DNA of 40,101 bases, from positions 1-40,101 of the forward strand of contig JALHMO010000053.1 in NCBI GenBank assembly GCA_022844015.1, written 5' to 3'. A program made the translations under genes and the position numbers. Positions within the stretch are counted from its first letter, which is position 1. Each line of letters begins with the position of its first letter. Positions 1 to 7,469 of this stretch are shown here, one piece after another. The stretch is from Reyranella sp. GTDB lineage: Bacteria > Pseudomonadota > Alphaproteobacteria > Reyranellales > Reyranellaceae. The notes below the pieces were generated by a model that was not told the DNA's origin, ran no database searches, and saw nothing but the letters and a program-made list of their open reading frames with translations.

Positions 1-118
1 GCGCCACTGGAGTGGCGCGCTCCCAGCCATGAGCTTCCCTCTCGCAGCGCCACCATTTTCTCAGCATCGTGGTGCGCGCCGGCGTGCTGGGGGTCTCCCC
101 AGCGGAGCTGGGGAGGAG
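1..118. repeat. Dispersed palindromic repeat, copy A
   Basis: Positions 1-108 match 35623-35730 with only two mismatches (at 82 and 105). It opens with the 18-nt palindrome GCGCCACTGGAGTGGCGC and ends with a hairpin built on CCCCAGC/GCTGGGG. The element is cut by the window edge, so the left half is not visible. It abuts the 3' end of the hydrolase gene that ends at 124. Confidence 0.9.
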
Positions 119-123
119 ACGAG

Positions 124-918
124 TCAGCCGAGATGGGCCAGGGCCGCCTTCGATACCGCGTCGGGCTGGTCGAGGTAGGCGAGGTGGCCGGCGCCGGTGA
201 CAGTCTCGATGCGGGCCGACTTGCCGATGCCGCTCGCAAACTTGCGGGCGTAGCTCCGGGGCAGGATGGCGTCGGCCTCGCCCCACAGGATCAGGGTGGG
301 CGCCTCGATCAGGCCGAGGCGCTTTTCCAGGCGCGTGTTGCCGAGTGGCCAGAAGGCGCGCGCCGCCGCTTCCGAGGCACGCGTCATCTCGATCGGCCAT
401 TCGATCGAGTTGGCGCCGTCGGGCTGCGCCACCAGCTCGTTCCACCTGGCTGCAGTGGCGCACATCATACCGGGCAGCACGTCCTTGCGCTGCGCCCATG
501 GATCGGTCGCCGGCTCCTTGTCGTCGAACAGGCCGAACGGGGCGATCAGCACCAGCTTGCGGACATGGCCGGGGAAGATCGCTGCCATCTCGGCGGCGAA
601 GGCGCCGCCGACCGAGGCGCCGATCAGGTCGGCGCCGGCCAGCCCTGTCTTGTCGATCAGCTGGCGGACCGCCAGCACCCAGTCGAGATGGCTGTCGAGC
701 TCGGTGTGGCCGGCAGCACCTGGATAGCCCGGCAGGGACGGCGCGATCACCGTGCGCGACTCGGCCAGCCTGTCGAGGAAGGGCAGCCAGCGCGGCAATC
801 CGCCAAGGCCGGCGAGGAAGCCGACCTTGGGGCCGCTGCCCTTGCTCCAGACGCGGCAGGGGAAGCCGTTGATCTCGACGGTGGTCGTCTGCGGCTCGGA
901 CACGTTCAGCAGCGGCAC
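124..918 (-). CDS. Alpha/beta hydrolase
   Basis: A 264-residue alpha/beta-hydrolase-fold enzyme, probably cytoplasmic because no signal peptide is visible. The nucleophile elbow is GASVGG with Ser102, the acid is probably Asp216 in LWGEAD, and the base is His245 in GAGHLAYLDQP, giving a complete Ser-Asp-His triad. The start is GTG, 4 nt after the stop of the upstream flavin oxidoreductase, so the two are probably translated from one mRNA. The partner suggests hydrolysis of an ester, lactone or C-C bond in a product of the oxidoreductase; that is inference and the substrate is unknown. The gene ends right beside a dispersed palindromic repeat. Confidence 0.88.
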   Translation of the reverse strand: MPLLNVSEPQTTTVEINGFPCRVWSKGSGPKVGFLAGLGGLPRWLPFLDRLAESRTVIAPSLPGYPGAAGHTELDSHLDWVLAVRQLIDKTGLAGADLIGASVGGAFAAEMAAIFPGHVRKLVLIAPFGLFDDKEPATDPWAQRKDVLPGMMCATAARWNELVAQPDGANSIEWPIEMTRASEAAARAFWPLGNTRLEKRLGLIEAPTLILWGEADAILPRSYARKFASGIGKSARIETVTGAGHLAYLDQPDAVSKAALAHLG

Positions 919-922
919 GGGG

Positions 923-2197
923 CTACTCCGCGGCGACGAGCTTGGGCTGGAAGGTCGGCACCGCGGCGCGCTGGCTGCGCGCCATCGGCTTGGGCCACCA
1001 CTTGTTCTCCCACTCGCCGAACACGTCCTTGACCTTGGGCATCACCGTCTCGGCGAACATCCGCGTGTTGTACTTGGTGGTGTCCTTGCTCATGTTGCCG
1101 AACTGCAGCAGCAGCATCAGGTTGCCGACATTGAGGCTGGTCGCGACGTGGCGCACCTGCTCGGCCACCTCGTCGGGCGAGCCGATGATGACATAGCCGC
1201 CGTCGACGATGTCCTTCATGTTGGTCGCCTTCAGCGCCGCCTTGGTCGCCGGGTTGGCGACGTTGGCCGCCTTCGACACCATGCTCTCTATGCCGGCGCG
1301 CTGCGTCGCCTCGGTGGTGTAGCCGGGCGGCGTGGCGAAGCGCGGATCGATGTGCAGGCAGCGGCCATAGAAGTACTCGGCCGGCTCGGTGTAGAGGTCG
1401 AGCGCCTGCTGGCGGCTCTCGGCGACGCCGACGAACTGCAGGAAGCCGGCGCGGTAAGGGTTGCGGTCCTTGCCGAGCCTGGCCATCTCGTTCCAGAAGC
1501 CCTGCATGGTCGCGAGCCCGGCCTTGTAGCCGTAATACGACAGGTAGCAGTAGACGTAGTCCATCTCGGCGCACCAGCGCCACGTCTCGATCGAGCCGCC
1601 GCCCGGGATCCAGATCGGCGGATGCGGATCGTCCTGGATCGGCCGCGGCCAGATGTTGACGTAACGCTGCTGGTTGAAGCGGCCGGAGAAGGCGAAGGTC
1701 TCCTTCTCGGTCCATGCCTTCTTCACCAGGTCGTGCGCCTCGTAGTAGCGCTCGCGCAGCATGCTCGGGTTCTGGCCGTAGGCGAAGCAGGTGTCCATCG
1801 GCGAGCCCACCGGGAAGCCGGCGATCAGCCGGCCGCCCGAGATGCAGTCGATCATCGCGAACTCTTCCGCCACGCGCGTCGGCGGATTGTAGAGCGCCAG
1901 CGAGTTGCCCATGACGCACAGCGCGGTGTCGGTGGTGCGCCGCGCCAGCGAGCTCGCGATCAGGTTGGGCGAGGGCATCAGCCCGTAGCCGTTGGAATGG
2001 TGCTCGTTCACGCAGACCGCGTCGAAGCCCACCTCGGCGGCGTACTCGAGCTCGTCCATGAAGTCGTTGTACATGTGATGGGCGCGCCGCGGGTCGAACA
2101 GCGACGAATGGATGTCGACCCACACCGACGGATGCTTCTTGTTGAAGTCGTCGGGAAGCTCCGTGTAGGGCATGAGGTGAAACCACATGAGTTTCAT
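923..2197 (-). CDS. LLM class flavin-dependent oxidoreductase
   Basis: A 424-residue bacterial luciferase-like (TIM-barrel) flavin monooxygenase or oxidoreductase, expected to use reduced FMN or F420. Family-typical stretches are NEHHSNGYGLMPSPN (around residues 64-78), the segment around ISGGRLIAGFPVGS, and PPIWIPGGGS in the middle of the chain. The ATG is preceded by GGGAGAG at good spacing. It is the first gene of a two-gene operon with the alpha/beta hydrolase and is divergent from ccr. A perfect 8-bp inverted repeat lies 30 nt upstream of the start. The substrate cannot be read from sequence; members of this subgroup are often annotated for alkanal, nitrilotriacetate or limonene oxidation without proof. 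Confidence 0.9.
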   Translation of the reverse strand: MKLMWFHLMPYTELPDDFNKKHPSVWVDIHSSLFDPRRAHHMYNDFMDELEYAAEVGFDAVCVNEHHSNGYGLMPSPNLIASSLARRTTDTALCVMGNSLALYNPPTRVAEEFAMIDCISGGRLIAGFPVGSPMDTCFAYGQNPSMLRERYYEAHDLVKKAWTEKETFAFSGRFNQQRYVNIWPRPIQDDPHPPIWIPGGGSIETWRWCAEMDYVYCYLSYYGYKAGLATMQGFWNEMARLGKDRNPYRAGFLQFVGVAESRQQALDLYTEPAEYFYGRCLHIDPRFATPPGYTTEATQRAGIESMVSKAANVANPATKAALKATNMKDIVDGGYVIIGSPDEVAEQVRHVATSLNVGNLMLLLQFGNMSKDTTKYNTRMFAETVMPKVKDVFGEWENKWWPKPMARSQRAAVPTFQPKLVAAE

Positions 2198-2226
2198 GGT
2201 GCGCTCTCCCGGACGTGTAACGGATC

Positions 2227-2244
2227 GGTAAACGGTCGTTTACC
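2227..2244. promoter_or_regulatory. Operator-like palindrome upstream of LLM operon
   Basis: GGTAAACG-GT-CGTTTACC is a perfect 8-bp inverted repeat with a 2-nt centre, 30 nt upstream of the oxidoreductase start and about 150 nt upstream of ccr. Its size and symmetry resemble sites bound by TetR-type repressors. No regulator gene lies in the window next to it, so the binding protein is unknown. Confidence 0.6.
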
Positions 2245-2341
2245 TCGTGCCGGACCTGGCTTCAATGCATGGCTTCCGCAGGGTGAGGGTAATTTTATTG
2301 TTATTGCCCTGCGACAATGGCAACGATCCGAAAATTGTGCG

Positions 2342-2384
2342 TTGCAATCTCGCGAACGCAACAATAACTTTCGCTGCATTGCAG
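2342..2384 (+). promoter_or_regulatory. Possible control region of ccr
   Basis: The 198-nt spacer between the divergent LLM gene and ccr holds TTGCAA (2342-2347), GTTGC...GCAAC arms (2341-2362), and CTGCATTGCAG (2374-2384), a palindrome just before the ribosome binding site AGGAGG (2383-2388). Short-chain acyl-CoA regulators of the RamB/PccR/MccR type bind TTTGCAAA-like sites near related genes. The match here is partial, so this is a candidate only. Confidence 0.25.
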
Positions 2385-2395
2385 GAGGCTTTGCC

Positions 2396-3685
2396 ATGTC
2401 CGTTGTCGCTTTCGCGGCCCGCCCGCATCCGACGGCCAACCAGCCGCGGAAGGATCTCTACGAGATCGGCGAGATCCCGCCGCTCGGCCATGTTCCGAAG
2501 AGCATGTACGCCTGGGTCATCCGGCGCGAGCGCCATGGCCCGCCCGAGCAGTCGATGCAGCTCGAGGTCGTGCCGACGCACACGATCGGCGAGGACGAGG
2601 TGCTGGTCCTCGTGATGGCCGCCGGCGTCAACTACAACGGCGTGTGGGCGGGCCTTGGCCTGCCGATCTCCCCGTTCGACGTCCACAAGCAGCCCTTCCA
2701 CATCGCCGGCTCCGATGCCTCGGGCATCGTCTGGGCGGTCGGCGCCAAGGTGAAGCGCTGGAAGGTCGGTGACGAGGTCGTCATCCATTGCAATCAGGAC
2801 GACGGCGACGACGAGGAGTGCAACGGCGGCGACCCAATGTTCTCGACCAGCCAGCGCATCTGGGGCTACGAGACGCCGGACGGCTCGTTCGCGCAGTTCT
2901 GCAAGGTCCAGGCGCGCCAGCTGATGAAGCGCGCCCAGCATCTCACCTGGGAGGAGAGCGCCTCCTACACGCTGACCTTGGCCACCGCCTACCGCATGCT
3001 GTTCGGCCATCGCCCGCACATCCTGCGGCCGGGTCACAACGTGCTGGTGTGGGGCGCCGCGGGCGGCATCGGCTCGATGGCGGTCCAGCTGATCGCGACG
3101 GCCGGCGCCAACGCGATCGGCGTGATCTCCGATCCGTCGAAGAAGGACTTCGTCATGTCGCTCGGCGCCAAGGGCGTCGTCAACCGCAACGACTTCGACT
3201 GCTGGGGCCAGCTGCCCGACGTCGACGACCAGAAAGGCTACGCCGAGTACATGAAGAGGTGCCGCAAGTTCGGCGCGGCGATCTGGGAGCACACCGGCAA
3301 GGGCAACGACGTCGATTTCGTGTTCGAGCATCCCGGGGAGCAGACCTTCCCGGTGTCGTGCTTCATCGTGAAGCGCGGCGGCATGGTCGTATTCTGCGCC
3401 GGCACCACCGGCTACAACCTCACCATGGACGCCCGCTTCGTGTGGATGCGCCAGAAGCGCATCCAGGGCAGCCACTTCGCCAACCTCCTGCAGGCCAGCC
3501 AGGCCAACCAGCTGGTGATCGAGCGCCGCATCGACCCGTGCATGAGCGAGGTCTTCGACTGGGCGGACATCCCCAAGGCGCACACCAAGATGTGGAAGAA
3601 CCAGCACAAGCCCGGAAACATGGCCGTGCTGGTCTCCGCCAGGCGTTCCGGCATGCGCACGCTGGAAGACGCGCTGGAGGATTGA
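2396..3685 (+). CDS. ccr: Crotonyl-CoA carboxylase/reductase
   Basis: A 429-residue enzyme of the MDR superfamily that reductively carboxylates crotonyl-CoA with NADPH and CO2 to (2S)-ethylmalonyl-CoA, the defining step of the ethylmalonyl-CoA pathway. Highly conserved family segments are visible: KDLYEIGEIPPLGHVPKSMY near the N-terminus, AAGVNYNGVWAGLG around residues 75-88, and HCNQDDGDDEECNGGDPMF (131-149). The nucleotide-binding loop is GAAGGIG (220-226), and the C-terminal part has QGSHFANL and NQHKPGNMAVLV. The start is the ATG 7 nt after AGGAGG, and the length is normal for the family. Mcd, acting later in the same pathway, follows on the same strand across a 226-nt spacer that holds a nested palindrome. 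Confidence 0.96.
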   Translation: MSVVAFAARPHPTANQPRKDLYEIGEIPPLGHVPKSMYAWVIRRERHGPPEQSMQLEVVPTHTIGEDEVLVLVMAAGVNYNGVWAGLGLPISPFDVHKQPFHIAGSDASGIVWAVGAKVKRWKVGDEVVIHCNQDDGDDEECNGGDPMFSTSQRIWGYETPDGSFAQFCKVQARQLMKRAQHLTWEESASYTLTLATAYRMLFGHRPHILRPGHNVLVWGAAGGIGSMAVQLIATAGANAIGVISDPSKKDFVMSLGAKGVVNRNDFDCWGQLPDVDDQKGYAEYMKRCRKFGAAIWEHTGKGNDVDFVFEHPGEQTFPVSCFIVKRGGMVVFCAGTTGYNLTMDARFVWMRQKRIQGSHFANLLQASQANQLVIERRIDPCMSEVFDWADIPKAHTKMWKNQHKPGNMAVLVSARRSGMRTLEDALED

Positions 3686-3702
3686 GGCGAGACGCCCGGA
3701 AC

Positions 3703-3826
3703 AACCTCCGCCGACGCCGCGCTTCTTCATCTTCTTCCGGACCGCGAGCGTCCCGCTCGCTCATGAGCCTGAGCGAGCGGGGCGCTCGCGGTCCGCAAGA
3801 GCATGAGCGCCACGTCGGCGGAGGTT
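3703..3826. repeat. Nested palindrome between ccr and mcd
   Basis: Two perfectly nested inverted repeats are visible. The outer arms are 14 bp, identical by complement (3703-3716 and 3813-3826). The inner arms are 25 bp with one mismatch (3739-3763 and 3770-3794), around a 6-nt loop. No T-tract follows, so it is not a standard intrinsic terminator. The flank 3804-3860 also resembles the dispersed repeat near 35.6 kb (GAGTGGCGCGCTCCC). Confidence 0.9.
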
Positions 3827-3911
3827 ATTCCGCCTCGAGTGGCGCGCTCCCGGCGACGATCCTTTGCTTCGCCGCTGCGTCGGTCCGTATCTTGCTACCG
3901 AGAAGCCTGAA

Positions 3912-5552
3912 ATGCCCCTGATCCTGGAAAACCTCCTCGTCCTGTGCGCCGAGGCCGAGATCGCCGCCGATCGCTACGAGACGACGGCGCGCGAGGCCGT
4001 ACGCAGGCTGATCGCCCCGAATGGGAAGGTCGATCCCAAGGCGCTGGAGCGCGAGCAATTCGCCGCGCACGGCTTCGCCTGGATCGCGACCTATGTCTCG
4101 GCGCTGCGCCAGATGCGGCGCTGGGCCGAAGCCGGCGAGGCGGGCGAGCTCGAGCAGCTCATCCTGCAGTCGGCCTTCGGCGAGTACCTCGCCCAGCTCG
4201 CGGGCGGCATCGCGATCAGCCAGGTCGAGATCGTGCGGCCGGCCGATCTCGGCGCCGACGCGTCGGCACTCGATTCTCCTGCGGTCGGCAAGCTGATCGC
4301 CGGCAACACCTCCGCCGTGCGCCTGCGAATTGCCGAGCTGATCGCCGATGGGCTCGACACCGGCGGCTTCGGTGCGCTCCAGCTCGGCGACGAGGCACTG
4401 GAGGAGGTGCGCCGCCAGTTCCGCCGCTTCGTCGACAGCGAGGTGGCGCCGCATGCCCATGGCTGGCATCTGCGCGACGAGCTGATCCCGCTGCCGGTGG
4501 TCGAGAAGATGGCCGAGCTCGGCGTGTTCGGCCTCACCGTGCCGGAGGAGTGGGGCGGCCTCGGCATGGGCAAGCTCGCCATGTGCGTGGTCACCGAGGA
4601 GCTGTCGCGCGGCTATATCGGCGTCGGCTCGCTGGGCACGCGTTCCGAGATCGCCGCGGAGCTGATCCGCTCCGGCGGCACCGAGGCGCAAAAGCAGAAG
4701 TACCTGGGACGCATCGCCTCGGGCGAGCTGCTGCCGACGGCGGTGTTCACCGAGCCCAACACCGGCTCCGACCTCGCCAGCCTGCGCACCCGCGCCGTGC
4801 TCGACGGCGACGTCTACCGGATCCAGGGCAACAAGACCTGGATCACTCACGCCGCGCGTGCCGACATCATGACCTTGCTGGCGCGCAGCGACGCCTCGAA
4901 GCCCGGCTATCAGGGCCTGTCGATGTTCCTGGCCGAGAAGCCGCGCGGCGACGAGAGCGATCCCTTCCCGGCCAAGGGCATGTCGGGCGGCGAGATCCGC
5001 GTGCTCGGCTACCGCGGCATGAAAGAATACGAGATCGGCTTCGACGGCTTCGAGGTGCCCGCCGAGAACCTCCTGGGCGGCAGCGAGGGCCAGGGCTTCA
5101 AGCAGCTGATGGCGACCTTCGAGAGCGCGCGCATCCAGACCGCGGCGCGCGCCGTCGGCGTGGCGCAGAACGCGCTCGAGCTCGGCCTGCGCTACGCCCG
5201 CGAGCGCATCCAGTTCGCCAAGCCGCTCTATGCCTTCCCGCGCGTCGCCGGCAAGATCGCCTGGATGGCCGTCGAGACCATGATCGCCCGCCAGCTCACC
5301 TACTTCGCCGCGCGCGAGAAGGACAGCGACCGGCGCTGCGACATCGAGGCCGGCATGGCCAAGCTGCTGGCCGCCCGGGTCGCCTGGAGCAATGCCGACA
5401 ACGCCCTGCAGATCCACGGCGGCAACGGCTATGCCATGGAATATCCCGTGAGCCGCGTGCTGTGCGACGCCCGCATCCTCAACATCTTCGAGGGCGCCGC
5501 CGAGATCCAGGCCCAGGTCGTCTGCCGCGGCCTGATCGAGGGCAGGAACTAG
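3912..5552 (+). CDS. mcd: (2S)-methylsuccinyl-CoA dehydrogenase
   Basis: A 546-residue acyl-CoA dehydrogenase-family flavoprotein that oxidises (2S)-methylsuccinyl-CoA to mesaconyl-CoA in the ethylmalonyl-CoA pathway. It is longer than ordinary acyl-CoA dehydrogenases because of a roughly 160-residue N-terminal extension (including REQFAAHGFAWIATYVSALR, 48-67) characteristic of Mcd. The ACAD core then follows, with TEPNTGSDLASL (280-291), HGGNGY (502-507) and IFEGAAEIQ, whose Glu527 sits where the catalytic base lies in many family members. The ATG at 3912 is chosen because the conserved N-terminus starts here; an in-frame upstream ATG would read into the repeat. The spacer is moderate, so co-transcription with ccr is possible but unproven. 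Its TAG overlaps the stop codon of convergent higA. Confidence 0.93.
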   Translation: MPLILENLLVLCAEAEIAADRYETTAREAVRRLIAPNGKVDPKALEREQFAAHGFAWIATYVSALRQMRRWAEAGEAGELEQLILQSAFGEYLAQLAGGIAISQVEIVRPADLGADASALDSPAVGKLIAGNTSAVRLRIAELIADGLDTGGFGALQLGDEALEEVRRQFRRFVDSEVAPHAHGWHLRDELIPLPVVEKMAELGVFGLTVPEEWGGLGMGKLAMCVVTEELSRGYIGVGSLGTRSEIAAELIRSGGTEAQKQKYLGRIASGELLPTAVFTEPNTGSDLASLRTRAVLDGDVYRIQGNKTWITHAARADIMTLLARSDASKPGYQGLSMFLAEKPRGDESDPFPAKGMSGGEIRVLGYRGMKEYEIGFDGFEVPAENLLGGSEGQGFKQLMATFESARIQTAARAVGVAQNALELGLRYARERIQFAKPLYAFPRVAGKIAWMAVETMIARQLTYFAAREKDSDRRCDIEAGMAKLLAARVAWSNADNALQIHGGNGYAMEYPVSRVLCDARILNIFEGAAEIQAQVVCRGLIEGRN

Positions 5553-5971
5553 GCAGCCTTCCGGTTCGAGGGGCGCGATGCCGACGGCTTTCGGCGATTG
5601 CCGGCAAGCTTGTAGGGGGTGATCAGCGTCTCGGCCGGGATCTTCCACTCTCGGCTGAGCTTCCAGATCATCGGCAATGTCAGGCGGCGTTTTTTTGCCA
5701 ACACTTCCGACGCACGCGCCCGAGAGCCCAGGAGGTCCGCCAAGTCGGCCTGCGTGAAGCCGGCCGTGCGCATACGGTGACGGATCATCTCGATGGGATG
5801 CGGAGGTCCAATTCGATGATGCTGGTCCTCGTAGACCTCGATGAGCAAGGTCAGCAGGTCGAAACGGTCGGCGTCGGGGGTACCCTTCATCGGCTCGACC
5901 TGGAAAAACTGCTCGACCTCAGCCAAGGCGGCCCTGTACTCGGCTTCGGTGCGGATTGGACGAGTCGTCAT
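5549..5971 (-). CDS. higA: HigA-family antitoxin
   Basis: A 140-residue XRE-type helix-turn-helix protein of the HigA (COG5499) group. The N-terminal half (EAEYRAALAEVEQFF) is the usual antitoxin region. The HTH spans about residues 60-118, with FTQADLADLLGSRARASEVL and MIWKLSREWKIPAETLI. The tail after residue 122 is short and basic. The ATG at 5971 overlaps the higB stop by one base (TGATG), so the pair is translationally coupled with the toxin first, the usual higBA order. HigA normally neutralises HigB and represses the operon. A much longer in-frame reading upstream is only the toxin gene in another frame. Confidence 0.92.
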   Translation of the reverse strand: MTTRPIRTEAEYRAALAEVEQFFQVEPMKGTPDADRFDLLTLLIEVYEDQHHRIGPPHPIEMIRHRMRTAGFTQADLADLLGSRARASEVLAKKRRLTLPMIWKLSREWKIPAETLITPYKLAGNRRKPSASRPSNRKAA

Positions 5972-6267
5972 CAGATGGTCTCCGGATCGATGCGATCGTA
6001 TTCCGAGTGAGTACCGACAAATTTCACCAGCACGCGGTTGAACCGATAGGCAACGTGAGCCACGAGCCGGTACTTGTTGCCGGCAACATCGAAGATGATC
6101 CTGTTGTCGGCGATAAAGTCCACGGTGGCTCCGAATTGTGCTTTGACGTCGGCGGGGCTGCTCCAGTTCGCATGCCTCACGTCGGCAAACCAAGCCTCCA
6201 ACGGGCCGCGGGCCTGCGGATGACGACTCCAGAAGGACCTCAGTGCGGCCTTCGATATGACGTTCAC
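5971..6267 (-). CDS. higB: HigB-family toxin (mRNA interferase)
   Basis: A 98-residue RelE-superfamily toxin of the HigB type, expected to cleave mRNA on the ribosome. Diagnostic segments are MNVISKAALRSFW at the start, ADVKAQFG, NRIIFDVAGNKYRLVAHVAY in the centre, and VKFVGTHSEYDRID at the end. All are typical, and the length is normal. The start codon is GTG and no Shine-Dalgarno sequence precedes it. A good promoter lies so close that the transcript may begin at or next to the start codon. It is cotranscribed with higA. Confidence 0.93.
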   Translation of the reverse strand: MNVISKAALRSFWSRHPQARGPLEAWFADVRHANWSSPADVKAQFGATVDFIADNRIIFDVAGNKYRLVAHVAYRFNRVLVKFVGTHSEYDRIDPETI

Positions 6268-6273
6268 GTTGCC

Positions 6274-6302
6274 AGCATAGGATGTTCCCGTGGCGGGAGC
6301 AA
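6274..6302 (-). promoter_or_regulatory. Predicted higBA promoter
   Basis: On the minus strand TTGCTC (6302-6297), a 17-nt spacer and TATGCT (6279-6274) make a good sigma70-type promoter. Transcription would start about 7 nt downstream, close to the GTG of higB at 6267. Confidence 0.55.
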
Positions 6303-6412
6303 GGTGGGTCAGGGTTTCTCCTGGTGGTGGTCGCCATCCCGAGCGGAACGGCAGCTACTATGGCTATCCGCCCGAATTCGCCCTTGATTCGAGGGCATGA
6401 TCATATTCCGCT

Positions 6413-7453
6413 GTGGAACCACGCCTGAATCTACTGGGACTGACGCTGCTGCTATGCCTTTTCAGCGCCACTGCACATGCCGAAACGGCGGTGCGGGAGG
6501 CCGAGTTCGCGCTGGAAACCTGCGATACGGATCGAGGCCTCGCGCGGCTCAGGACGCTGGCCGAGCGCGGCGACGCTGCCGCGCAATGGAAGCTGGGCGA
6601 GGTCTTTCTCGCGACCGATCGCGGCGAGACGGAGCGCTGGCTCCGGAGGGCCTTCGAGACCCGCAAGCGGCTTGCCGAGCGTGGCGACATCAAATCGCTC
6701 GAATGGATCGTGCAGGCTTTCCACCGGGGTCTGGGAACGGCGATCGACGAGCAGGCAGCGCTCGAGTGGGAGAGGCGGGCAGAGCGCGTGCGGGTCGAGA
6801 AGGCCGAAGCTGGCGACGTCGAAGCGCAGTACCTGCTCGCGGAGCACTACGCCAAGCTGATCGGCTCGAACTTTGCGCTTCGGCTCGAGGCGCAACACTG
6901 GTGGGCTCGCGTCTTTCCCGCCATCAAGGCGGCCGCCGAATCCGATGACCTGCTGGCCCAGGAACGTCTCGCCGACATGTATCGCTACGGCGACGGCGTG
7001 GCGGAGAACAAGGCCGAGGCGGAAAGGTGGAATCGGGTCGTCATCGCGACCCTCGATGCTGCAGCCGCCAGAGGCGAGCTCGCCGCTGTGCTGCGGCTCG
7101 ACGCATTGTCGCGACAGGGGAAGCCCGGCTGGACGGGCACGCGCGCCTCGGGGGACAGCGTCGAGGCCCGCTATCGCGCAGCGGCGGTGAAGGGCTGCGT
7201 GCCGGCGCAGTTCATGGTGGCGCTTCGCCTGGAGGAGCGCGTCTACCCGCGCAACCCCGAGGCCAGGCACGCCCGGCTGCAGGCCGCGATGTGGTGGATG
7301 ATTGTCGCCCGCAGCACCGAGCCCGGCCACGCCATCCTGGTCGCGCAGGCCCGGGATTTCCTGGCGGCCAGCAAGCTTGACGTCGGCGAGGAGACGCTGG
7401 TGCGCGCCAAGGGCGCGCGCTGTCTCGACTCCAACTACGGCGATTGCGACTAG
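6413..7453 (+). CDS. Secreted Sel1-repeat (TPR-like) protein
   Basis: A 346-residue protein with a clear signal peptide (hydrophobic LLGLTLLLCLFSATAHA, cleavage expected after AHA at about residue 23), so it should be periplasmic or surface-exposed. The mature part contains several Sel1-like helical units, recognised by patterns such as DAAAQWKLGEVFL, DVEAQYLLAEHYA, AQERLADMYRYGDGVAENKA and PAQFMVALRLEERVYPRN. These repeats mediate protein-protein contacts; no catalytic motif is seen. The start is taken as GTG at 6413 because a stop codon lies just upstream in frame and the signal peptide begins here; the ribosome site is weak. It is divergent from higBA and convergent with the sulfatase. Confidence 0.8.
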   Translation: MEPRLNLLGLTLLLCLFSATAHAETAVREAEFALETCDTDRGLARLRTLAERGDAAAQWKLGEVFLATDRGETERWLRRAFETRKRLAERGDIKSLEWIVQAFHRGLGTAIDEQAALEWERRAERVRVEKAEAGDVEAQYLLAEHYAKLIGSNFALRLEAQHWWARVFPAIKAAAESDDLLAQERLADMYRYGDGVAENKAEAERWNRVVIATLDAAAARGELAAVLRLDALSRQGKPGWTGTRASGDSVEARYRAAAVKGCVPAQFMVALRLEERVYPRNPEARHARLQAAMWWMIVARSTEPGHAILVAQARDFLAASKLDVGEETLVRAKGARCLDSNYGDCD

Positions 7454-7469
7454 ATCTGTCGCGACGCCG

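Noticed and set aside
2300-2368. GTTATTG/CAATAAC inverted pair in the ccr leader
   Set aside because: Seven-base arms 55 nt apart in an AT-rich stretch are expected by chance.
752-2395. Long open frame upstream of and in phase with ccr
   Set aside because: It is the antisense of the LLM gene; high GC keeps it open. The ccr start at 2396 has a ribosome site and the family N-terminus.
5972-6337. N-terminal extension of HigA giving a 262-residue protein
   Set aside because: The added part is higB in another frame; the conserved antitoxin starts at 5971.
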